From positions 1 through 11,695 of the forward strand of contig JAGOUP010000010.1 of assembly GCA_018061205.1 (NCBI GenBank): 11,695 nt of DNA. Direction: 5' to 3'. Position 1 is the stretch's first letter; the number at the start of each line of letters is the position of its first letter. Below, piece by piece: positions 6,051 to 11,695 of this stretch. Source of the DNA: Candidatus Levyibacteriota bacterium (GTDB taxonomy: Bacteria > Patescibacteriota > Microgenomatia > Levybacterales > UBA12049). Made by a program: the position numbers and the translations under genes. Under the pieces are notes generated by a model. The model was not told the DNA's origin, ran no database searches, and saw nothing but the letters and a program-made list of their open reading frames with translations.

Positions 6051-6731
6051 ATGGCAACAATAAAAAAGGCAACAGCAGTAGCAAAAAGAAAATCACCAGC
6101 TCCAAAAGTTTCATCTGAATCTATAGCTGAAACAACAGCTCCTATGGCAGTGAAAGTATCTAAGAAATATCTTCTTATTGGTGGCGTTGTCGTTTTGTTA
6201 GCAGTTGCTCTCTATACTTTTCGTTCATTTTTTATTGTGGCGACCGTTAATGGACAACCTATTAGCAGACTGAGTTTGATCCAAGAATTGGAAAAACAGG
6301 GTGGAAAACAAACATTAACAACAATTGTCACAAAAACTCTTATTGAACAAGAAGCTGCAAAGAAAAATATCGTTGTCTCTCAAAAAGATATTGATACAGA
6401 ATTAAAACAAATAGAGGCAAATTTAGCAAAACAAGGACAAACACTCGATCAAGTATTACAACTCCAAGGAATGACAAGAGATGCATTGACTGCGCAAATC
6501 AAGACACAAAAATTGGTTGAAAAATTGGTTGGACCAGTAACAGTAACTGACAAAGAAATTTCTGATTATATCGCAGCAAATGAAGCGACAATTCCACAAA
6601 CAGAAAACATGAATGAAGTAAAAAAAACAGTTAAAACACAGCTACAGCAACAGAAGGTGAATGAAAAAGCACAAGCATTGCTTCAAAAATTACAAAAAGA
6701 CGCAAAGATTAATTACCTCGTCAGTTATTAG
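6051..6731 (+). CDS. Membrane-anchored SurA-N-type chaperone lacking the parvulin domain
   Basis: With the ATG at 6051 the protein is 226 residues. Residues 1-39 are a basic, Ala/Pro/Thr-rich cytoplasmic tail. Residues about 40-62 form one membrane helix. The rest is outside: VATVNGQPISRLSLIQELEKQ, a following helix ending TLIEQEAAKKNIVVS, then VTVTDKEISDYIAAN. This is the N-terminal chaperone domain of SurA/PrsA/PpiD-like proteins. In enzymes of that group a parvulin prolyl-isomerase domain would follow the ISDYI helix. Here the chain goes directly to the closing helix (VKTQLQQQKVNEKAQALLQKLQ) and ends KINYLVSY, so it is probably a folding or holding factor without isomerase activity. A start further upstream (5970) would place the promoter inside the gene and is rejected. 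It leads a cluster with glgA only 6 bases downstream. Confidence 0.8.
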   Translation: MATIKKATAVAKRKSPAPKVSSESIAETTAPMAVKVSKKYLLIGGVVVLLAVALYTFRSFFIVATVNGQPISRLSLIQELEKQGGKQTLTTIVTKTLIEQEAAKKNIVVSQKDIDTELKQIEANLAKQGQTLDQVLQLQGMTRDALTAQIKTQKLVEKLVGPVTVTDKEISDYIAANEATIPQTENMNEVKKTVKTQLQQQKVNEKAQALLQKLQKDAKINYLVSY

Positions 6732-6737
6732 TAATCC

Positions 6738-8321
6738 GTGAAAATTCTATTAGTTACCGCTGAAGTCGCTCCGTATGTTTCTGTTGGTGGTCTTTCTCAA
6801 GTTATGTATTTTCTCCCAAATGCCTTGATAAAAAGAGGTCATGATGTGCGAATTTTTACTCCCAAATATGGTGCAATGGATGCCTACGAACAAAATAAAA
6901 ATAAATGGAAACTAGAAATGGTTATGGAGGGGTTATCTGTCAAAACTTGTTCTGATGATGTAAAAGGGAAACAAAAAAAAGAACAATATAAAGAAGAGTT
7001 GGTTTGTAATGTAAAGATGCATCAAAGTAAAAAGAAAAGTCCTCTTGTCTACTTTTTGGAAAACAGAGAATATTATGAATTGCGGGCAAATGTTTTTGGG
7101 TATGCTGATGATCATATTCGTTTTGCCTTACTTTCCAAAGGATGTCTGGAATGGCTTTTTGCAGCGTACCAAATTGATAAAGATACATGGTGGCCTGATA
7201 TTATCCAGTGTAATGATTGGCATACGGGTTATTTGATAGAGTTAGCAAAGCAAGATAGTCGATATAAAAATTTATTTGCAAAAACAGCTATCATTTATAC
7301 TATCCATAATTTTTCCTTTCAAGGAAATTATGATTTTCGATATGCAAAAGATGGAGAAAAAGATATAGGAACTACACCTTTGGACTCATTTTTTACTCCA
7401 GAGTTTCAAAGACAAAATGCGCTTCTTCGAGGTATGCAATATGCAGATGCAATTAATACAGTCAGTCCAACGCATGCTGTTGAAGTGTTAACAAAAGAAT
7501 ATTCGGAAGGATTGGATATGATATTACTGAAATCACGGGGAAAATTGATAGGCATATTAAATGGGTTAGATACAAAAGAATTTAATCCAGCAACAGACCT
7601 TATTATAAAAATAAATTATGATGAAAAAACTTTTTCAAAAGCACGACGGGAAAATAAAATGGAATTACAGAGTCTTTTTTCTTTAGAAAAAAATGCGACT
7701 CGACCACTTTTGGCAATTGCGGGAAGACTGTCTCAGCAAAAAGGGTGGGATATTCTCCTAGAAATGTTACCACGTTTATTTGAGCATAGACAAGACGTTC
7801 AGCTGATTATTTTAGGTGGTGGAGATCATAGTTATCGAGAAAAAGTACAAAAACTACATGAAACGTACCCTGATAGAGTAGGTATTCATCTTTATGCTGA
7901 TTTTCGCTTGCCTCGAAAAATTTTTGCTGGGGCGGATATGATGTTGATGCCGAGTAGTTTTGAGCCGGGAGGAATAGTGGCCCTTGAAGCGCTCCGGTAT
8001 GGAAGTGTTCCTGTAGTGAGGCGAACTGGTGGACTCAATGATGTTATTCAAGATTTTAATCCTAATACAGGAAAAGGAAATGGTTTTTCTTTTGTCAAGA
8101 AAGATTCTTGGGCTCTTTTTGCTGCTGTTGTAGAAGCATTAACAATTTTTAAACAACCAACATTGTGGAAAAAAGTAGTATATAATTGTATGATAGCTGA
8201 TTTTTCGTGGGAACATGCAGCAAAAGAATATGAAAAGTGGTATATACAAATACTTGAAGAAAAAAAGCGGGCAATGAGTTTGACTCCCCATCCAGCGTAT
8301 AGCTTAAGCCCAGTAGTATAA
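6738..8321 (+). CDS. glgA: Glycogen/starch synthase, GT5 family
   Basis: 527 residues, slightly longer than the usual 470-500. The GTG at 6738 gives the canonical opening VKILLVTAEVAPY. It transfers glucose from a nucleotide sugar to the non-reducing end of an alpha-1,4-glucan. The N-terminal Rossmann lobe has VGGLSQVMYFLP and NDWHTGYL. The C-terminal lobe has GRLSQQKGW (R330 and K335, matching the phosphate-binding pair of E. coli GlgA) and FEPGGIVALEAL, with the GT-B E-x7-E pair at E409 and E417, then RRTGGLNDVI. One oddity is that the KTGGL lysine (E. coli K15) is serine 15 here, in exact register. Another is a lysine-rich insertion at about residues 72-98. Whether ADP-glucose or UDP-glucose is used cannot be decided. 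It lies 6 bases after the chaperone gene and 4 before the phosphorylase gene, with no Shine-Dalgarno. Confidence 0.93.
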   Translation: MKILLVTAEVAPYVSVGGLSQVMYFLPNALIKRGHDVRIFTPKYGAMDAYEQNKNKWKLEMVMEGLSVKTCSDDVKGKQKKEQYKEELVCNVKMHQSKKKSPLVYFLENREYYELRANVFGYADDHIRFALLSKGCLEWLFAAYQIDKDTWWPDIIQCNDWHTGYLIELAKQDSRYKNLFAKTAIIYTIHNFSFQGNYDFRYAKDGEKDIGTTPLDSFFTPEFQRQNALLRGMQYADAINTVSPTHAVEVLTKEYSEGLDMILLKSRGKLIGILNGLDTKEFNPATDLIIKINYDEKTFSKARRENKMELQSLFSLEKNATRPLLAIAGRLSQQKGWDILLEMLPRLFEHRQDVQLIILGGGDHSYREKVQKLHETYPDRVGIHLYADFRLPRKIFAGADMMLMPSSFEPGGIVALEALRYGSVPVVRRTGGLNDVIQDFNPNTGKGNGFSFVKKDSWALFAAVVEALTIFKQPTLWKKVVYNCMIADFSWEHAAKEYEKWYIQILEEKKRAMSLTPHPAYSLSPVV

Positions 8322-8325
8322 TCAC

Positions 8326-10005
8326 ATGAATACAGATACTGATTGGTTCGCATCATTTCGTACTTCAAAAGAGTATGCACTTCTTTTCTCTCGTCCTATT
8401 GCCTACTTTTCTGCTGAGTATGCATTTTTTGAACATGAGCAAACATATGCAGGAGGACTGGGGGTATTAGCGGGAGATTTTTTACGAGAAGCATCTGATC
8501 AAGAACTGCCAGTTGCTGCTGTTGGACTTTATTATAAAGAAGGGTATTTGTACCATGAAGCATTCTCAAACGAAGCAGTTTTAAAACATACGATTACAAA
8601 ATTACCTGAGGAAGTAGGTCTGATTCCTGTTGTCACAGAAACAGGGGAGCGAGTGATTATTGAAATACCGATGGCTGACAAAACACTCTATGCACAAGCA
8701 TGGCTCAAAAAATTGGGATCAGTTTCTTTGTATTTATTGGATACCAATATCAGCCAAAATGATGTAACGAGTCAAAATATTACACAGCGACTTTATACAG
8801 GAGACAAAGAAATACGATTCAAACAAGAAATGGTCTTAGGCATCGGAGGTATGCGACTGTTGCATACACTGAATATCAATCCTATTGTCTATCACCTCAA
8901 TGAAGGTCATTCAGCGCTGTTATCATATGAGATTTTACACCATGAAATGACCAGGCACAAAAAAGGGTTCTTAGAAGCAATTACACAGAGTAAACAACGT
9001 ATCGTCTTTACGAACCATACGCTTATCGCAGCAGGGAATGATACGTTCAGCAAAGAAATGGTATCAGCGCTATTGATGGGATATGCACAACAGTTACAAA
9101 TTCCTGTTGAAGATCTTCTTTCATTAGGGATTGTCCAAGACACGAGTATTTTTTCTATGACATCACTCGCATTGCGTATGGCAGGAAAGGTCAATGCAGT
9201 GAGTAATCTGCATGCCCAAAAAGCTGCAGAAATTTGGTCTGATCATACAATGATGGCTGTTACCAATGGGATCCACATTCCAACATGGAACTGTATAAAA
9301 AATGACGAGAGACTGATTGAAGAACATGCAGCAAATAAAAAAGTATTGCTTTCTTATATAGCTGAAAAAACAGGACAACAATGGAAAGAAGAGACCATTC
9401 TTTTAGGATGGGCGCGGCGTATGGTTGCATATAAAAGACCTCTGGCACTTTTTGAGGATATACAACGGTTTATTGTCACTGCTCGAAATAAAGGACGTGA
9501 AATGAATGTCGTATTGGCAGGACAAGCGCATGAAAGTGATGAAGAAGGAGGAAAAACATTGGCAAAATTGCAAGAAATGATTACAAATGAGTTAAAGGGT
9601 ACTGTTGTGTATCTTCCTCATTATACGATGTCGTTGGCAAAAATGATGACGAGTGGCACAGATGTCTGGCTCAATACACCAGTTGTGGGTTTTGAAGCAT
9701 GTGGGACGAGTGGTATGAAGGCTTGTTTAAATGGCAGTTTGCCCTGTACAACCGATGATGGATGGATACATGGTGTCAATTTATATGGAATCGGGTGGAT
9801 GCTCAATAGTGATCATATCAATCAAAGTTTGCTGGATACACTAGAAAAAAACATAGTCCCTCTGTATTATGATCAAAAGCAACAATGGCAGGAAAATATG
9901 AAACATAGTCGAGAGTTGATCTTTAACGAATTTACCGCGACAAAAATGCTACGACACTATATAGAATTCATGTATAAAGAGGCAATGGATACACAGCATA
10001 TATAA
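8326..10005 (+). CDS. glgP: Alpha-glucan (glycogen/maltodextrin) phosphorylase, short GT35 type
   Basis: 559 residues. It should release glucose-1-phosphate from alpha-1,4-glucans using phosphate and pyridoxal phosphate. Family motifs in order: IAYFSAEYAFFE near the N-terminus, GGLGVLAGD (43-51), HLNEGHSALL (190-199), FTNHTLIAAGNDTF, VTNGIHIPTW, GWARRMVAYKRP, VVLAGQAHESDEEGGK, and DVWLNTP...EACGTSGMKACLNG. The pyridoxal-phosphate lysine is K465 in GTSGMKA. The length and the AYFSAE / GGLGVLAGD form place it in the shorter alpha-glucan phosphorylase group (TIGR02094-like) rather than the 800-residue E. coli GlgP/MalP type. The usual EASGTSGMKA is EACGTSGMKA here. Pairing with glgA 4 bases upstream suggests synthesis and mobilisation of one storage polymer in a single transcript. 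Confidence 0.93.
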   Translation: MNTDTDWFASFRTSKEYALLFSRPIAYFSAEYAFFEHEQTYAGGLGVLAGDFLREASDQELPVAAVGLYYKEGYLYHEAFSNEAVLKHTITKLPEEVGLIPVVTETGERVIIEIPMADKTLYAQAWLKKLGSVSLYLLDTNISQNDVTSQNITQRLYTGDKEIRFKQEMVLGIGGMRLLHTLNINPIVYHLNEGHSALLSYEILHHEMTRHKKGFLEAITQSKQRIVFTNHTLIAAGNDTFSKEMVSALLMGYAQQLQIPVEDLLSLGIVQDTSIFSMTSLALRMAGKVNAVSNLHAQKAAEIWSDHTMMAVTNGIHIPTWNCIKNDERLIEEHAANKKVLLSYIAEKTGQQWKEETILLGWARRMVAYKRPLALFEDIQRFIVTARNKGREMNVVLAGQAHESDEEGGKTLAKLQEMITNELKGTVVYLPHYTMSLAKMMTSGTDVWLNTPVVGFEACGTSGMKACLNGSLPCTTDDGWIHGVNLYGIGWMLNSDHINQSLLDTLEKNIVPLYYDQKQQWQENMKHSRELIFNEFTATKMLRHYIEFMYKEAMDTQHI

Positions 10006-10014
10006 AATTTATCT

Positions 10015-11148
10015 ATGAAATATTTTTTGCTTCTCTGTCTAACGATACTATTCATTAGTGGGGGAGCGTATTTTCTTTTTAGCAAAAAGGATACTGTTAT
10101 AGTGCCTGCGGCTACTCGCTCTATGCAGGCATCTAAAACAAACGATGCACAACAGATAGAAATAGTTGCTCAAAATCTCGATACGCCATGGGCAGTAGCA
10201 GTATTGCCCGATAATAGCATGCTCGTTACCGAGAGAAAAGGAACAGTACAATTCATTGATGCTAAGGGGAATCTAGCAACAGCATCTGTTGGAACGCTAT
10301 CTTCAGTAAAAGAAATAGGAGAAGGTGGACTGTTGGGTATTGCACTGCATCCAAAATTTACTACCAATAACTATGTCTATTTGTATTATACCTATGGTCA
10401 AAATGGCAATAATACTCGCAACAGAGTTGTCCGAATGACATATAAAGATGGCACACTAGGAAATGAAAAAATAGTTGTTGACAATATTCCAGGTGCATCA
10501 AATCACAATGGTGGCCGGATCAAATTTGGACCTGACAACTATTTATATATAACAACAGGCGATGCTCAAGAACCATCAGCAGCACAGGATAAAAATTCTC
10601 TCGCAGGAAAAATTCTCAGAGTAACAGACACTGGCAAGCCAGTGCCTGGAAATCCATTTAACAATGCTGTTTATTCGTACGGTCATCGAAATGTCCAAGG
10701 ACTTGCATGGGATGATCAGAAGCAACTGTGGGCAACAGAGCATGGAAGATCTGGTGTGCAATCAGGACTCGATGAACTCAATTTGATAAAACCGGGTCTC
10801 AATTATGGGTGGCCAGAGATCGAAGGTGATGAACGTAGATCTGGTATGCAAACTGCTAAAAGAAATTCAGGAGGAAACACCTGGGCACCAGCAGGTGCAG
10901 CATTTATCGGAAATTCACTTTTTTTTGCAGGGCTGCGAGGACAAACACTCTATGAAGCAGTGATTGAAAATGGAAACGTTACAGAGATAAAAGAGCATCT
11001 CACATTTGAACGAGGAAGGATCAGAGAAGTCATAGCCGCGCCTCAAGGAGGAGGTATGTTATACATCACAACGAGTAACCTAGACGGCCGAGGCTCCCCA
11101 GCAGCAGGAGATGACAAAATTCTCAAAGTAAATCCTCAGAAGTTATAA
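10015..11148 (+). CDS. PQQ-dependent sugar dehydrogenase-fold (GSDH/YliI-like) beta-propeller, exported
   Basis: 377 residues. An N-terminal hydrophobic segment (about 3-22) after MK is a signal peptide or membrane anchor; no lipobox is seen. The remainder is the six-bladed propeller of the soluble glucose/aldose sugar dehydrogenase family (PF07995): LDTPWAVAVLPDNSMLVTER, GEGGLLGIALHPKF, NHNGGRIKFGPDNYLYITTGD, YGHRNVQGLAW, ATEHG, GLNYGWPEIEG. H164 in NHNGGR matches the catalytic base position, and R225 in YGHRN the cofactor-binding arginine, of characterised enzymes. It would oxidise aldoses outside the membrane if PQQ were available. No PQQ biosynthesis is in view, so the cofactor, and even the enzymatic role, is uncertain. 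It begins 9 bases after glgP, and its stop lies 3 bases from the 3' end of the opposing tRNA-Lys gene. Confidence 0.9.
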   Translation: MKYFLLLCLTILFISGGAYFLFSKKDTVIVPAATRSMQASKTNDAQQIEIVAQNLDTPWAVAVLPDNSMLVTERKGTVQFIDAKGNLATASVGTLSSVKEIGEGGLLGIALHPKFTTNNYVYLYYTYGQNGNNTRNRVVRMTYKDGTLGNEKIVVDNIPGASNHNGGRIKFGPDNYLYITTGDAQEPSAAQDKNSLAGKILRVTDTGKPVPGNPFNNAVYSYGHRNVQGLAWDDQKQLWATEHGRSGVQSGLDELNLIKPGLNYGWPEIEGDERRSGMQTAKRNSGGNTWAPAGAAFIGNSLFFAGLRGQTLYEAVIENGNVTEIKEHLTFERGRIREVIAAPQGGGMLYITTSNLDGRGSPAAGDDKILKVNPQKL

Positions 11149-11151
11149 ATG

Positions 11152-11223
11152 TGAGTCGGGTGGGAGTCGAACCCACGACCTAAGGATTAAGAGTCCTTTG
11201 CTCTACCATTGAGCTACCGACCC
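11152..11223 (-). tRNA. tRNA-Lys (anticodon CUU)
   Basis: Read on the minus strand, a full cloverleaf of 72 bases is seen. Acceptor GGGTCGG pairs with CCGACTC (one G-U), followed by discriminator A. The D arm is GCTC/GAGC, the anticodon stem AAGGA/TCCTT with loop CTCTTAA (anticodon CTT, reading AAG), and the T arm GTGGG/CCCAC around TTCGACT. No CCA is encoded, so it must be added after transcription. It lies downstream of tRNA-Arg on the same strand, without a promoter of its own in view. Confidence 0.97.
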
Positions 11224-11282
11224 GCTCGCCATCGCTACGCTCAGGCGTTAGCGGGCAAGCCCGTATATTCTGAACGTAGAAG
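11224..11282 (-). other. GC-rich, hairpin-forming spacer between the two tRNA genes
   Basis: This 59-base spacer is clearly richer in G+C than its surroundings. On the minus strand it holds CGGGC-TT-GCCCG, a 5-base stem with a 2-base loop. Next to it CGCTAACGC can pair with GCGTAGCG with one bulge. The right arm AGCGGG (plus strand) can alternatively pair with CCCGCT, which includes the first bases of tRNA-Lys. There is no T-run, so it is not a standard terminator. It may be a tRNA-processing spacer or a copy of a small repeat. Confidence 0.4.
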
Positions 11283-11355
11283 TGCGCCCGGCGAGAGTCG
11301 AACTCGCAACCCTTAGTTCCGAAGACTAATGCTCTATCCATTAAGCTACAGGCGC
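11283..11355 (-). tRNA. tRNA-Arg (anticodon UCG)
   Basis: Read on the minus strand, a complete cloverleaf of 73 bases is seen. Acceptor GCGCCTG pairs with CGGGCGC (one U-G), followed by discriminator A. The D arm is GCTT/GAGC, the anticodon stem TTAGT/ACTAA with loop CTTCGGA (anticodon TCG, reading CGA and probably CGG), and the T arm GCGAG/CTCGC around TTCGACT. No CCA is encoded. Confidence 0.96.
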
Positions 11356-11365
11356 ATGCTCATTC

Positions 11366-11394
11366 ATTCTATCAAACCTGTAGTTTGAATTCAA
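11366..11394 (-). promoter_or_regulatory. Promoter for the tRNA-Arg/tRNA-Lys pair
   Basis: On the minus strand TTGAAT (11394-11389), a 17-base spacer and TAGAAT (11371-11366) place the start of transcription about 5 bases before the mature 5' end of tRNA-Arg at 11355. The -35 box shares the palindrome TTGAATTCAA with a plus-strand candidate. Confidence 0.55.
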
Positions 11395-11424
11395 TTGACT
11401 CTATTTGGTACAATAGGTTATAGT
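11385..11424 (+). promoter_or_regulatory. Overlapping candidate promoters for the gene at 11446
   Basis: Two readings are possible. The first is TTGAAT (11385-11390), 18 bases, then TACAAT (11409-11414) preceded by TGG as an extended -10. The second is TTGACT (11395-11400), 18 bases, then TATAGT (11419-11424), with five of six in each box. The first would place the Shine-Dalgarno at 11427-11433 inside the transcript; the second would start transcription on it. Confidence 0.5.
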
Positions 11425-11426
11425 AA

Positions 11427-11433
11427 AAGGAGA
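11427..11433 (+). promoter_or_regulatory. Shine-Dalgarno AAGGAGA for the gene at 11446
   Basis: This is the only strong Shine-Dalgarno-like site ahead of any gene in the window. Its GGAG lies 13 bases from the ATG at 11446, which is longer than usual, so its use is likely but not certain. Confidence 0.5.
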
Positions 11434-11445
11434 TATATACAATTT

Positions 11446-11695
11446 ATGGATAAAATTAAACGTTTTTTTCGCGTTGTTCCTAAAAAACATCATGTAGAAT
11501 TTATTACGGCATTGTTGTCAATTCCGGTGCTTTTGACCGTTATCGCATTGAATTGGAGTAACCTGAGTGCGACTAAAAAAGAAGAAACCAAAAGCCCGAC
11601 TGAAATTATCATTTCGCTCCCTGCTCAGAAAAATCCAACAGCTATTCCTATAAAAGCAGAGTGCACACCAGGACTTGGAGAGATAAGTATTACCA
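11446..11695 (+). CDS. Unrecognised membrane-anchored protein, 3' end cut by window edge
   Basis: The frame is open from the ATG at 11446 to the right edge (83 codons plus one base). The N-terminus is basic (MDKIKRFFRVVPKKHH), followed by one hydrophobic helix at about residues 18-36. A polar, Lys/Glu/Thr/Pro-rich linker follows, and then the start of what may be a folded domain (KAECTPGLGEISIT) just before the cut. The layout is that of a protein with its N-terminus in the cytosol and its body outside the membrane, or of an uncleaved signal anchor. I do not recognise the family from this part. It has its own promoter region and a Shine-Dalgarno, and diverges from the tRNA-Arg gene. Confidence 0.7.
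   Translation, partial: MDKIKRFFRVVPKKHHVEFITALLSIPVLLTVIALNWSNLSATKKEETKSPTEIIISLPAQKNPTAIPIKAECTPGLGEISIT

Noticed and set aside
8317..8322. TATAAT just before glgP
   Set aside because: It is made by the last codon and stop of glgA and lies only 3 bases from the ATG, too close to start transcription at the start codon.
8907..9448. Minus-strand open frames inside glgP
   Set aside because: They overlap strongly conserved phosphorylase motifs on the plus strand and show no family resemblance of their own.
1..11695. Alternative genetic code (UGA read as glycine), CRISPR array, IS element or defence system
   Set aside because: TGA ends rnhB at the expected place and no real gene has an internal TGA; no regularly spaced repeats, transposase or defence genes are visible.

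Overview
The window is an AT-rich, tightly packed bacterial segment with very short gaps between genes. It most resembles a small-genome lineage such as the Candidate Phyla Radiation (Patescibacteria, perhaps Microgenomates). This rests on gene content and style: housekeeping genes mixed with several short membrane-anchored extracytoplasmic proteins, tRNA genes without an encoded CCA end, almost no Shine-Dalgarno sites, and promoters placed directly on start codons. It is an inference, not a phylogeny. No phage, insertion sequence, CRISPR array or defence island is visible, and the standard genetic code fits (TGA is used as a stop).

Layout, left to right. (1) Positions 1-2153, minus strand: a likely operon read as YvlD/holin-4-like membrane protein, YvcK-type factor, SecG, then a membrane-anchored family-5 extracellular solute-binding protein cut by the window edge. 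A good sigma70-type promoter lies just upstream at 2171-2199. (2) Positions 2273-4091, plus strand: a DUF2130 coiled-coil/nuclease-like protein overlapping by 11 bases a ribonuclease HII. The RNase HII gene carries an in-frame, roughly 70-base double-hairpin palindromic element. (3) Positions 4111-5940, minus strand: the ribosome-associated GTPase BipA/TypA, converging on rnhB, with a terminator-like hairpin in its short leader. (4) Positions 6051-11148, plus strand: a compact four-gene cluster with gaps of 6, 4 and 9 bases. It encodes a SurA-like chaperone without a parvulin domain, glycogen synthase (GT5), a short alpha-glucan phosphorylase (GT35) and a secreted or membrane-anchored PQQ-type sugar dehydrogenase-fold protein. 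(5) Positions 11152-11355, minus strand: tRNA-Lys(CUU) and tRNA-Arg(UCG), separated by a GC-rich structured spacer. (6) From 11446, plus strand: the start of an unrecognised membrane-anchored protein, cut by the right edge.

Together the genes cover protein export (SecG, chaperone), envelope and carbon control (YvcK), polyglucan storage and breakdown (GlgA/GlgP), ribosome function (BipA, tRNAs) and genome maintenance (RNase HII). The most notable signals are the palindromic element inside rnhB, promoters spaced for leaderless or near-leaderless mRNAs, two divergent promoter pairs whose -35 boxes overlap in a palindrome, the BipA leader hairpin, and a glycogen synthase lacking the usual N-terminal lysine. 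I do not see a convincing wholly new multi-gene system.
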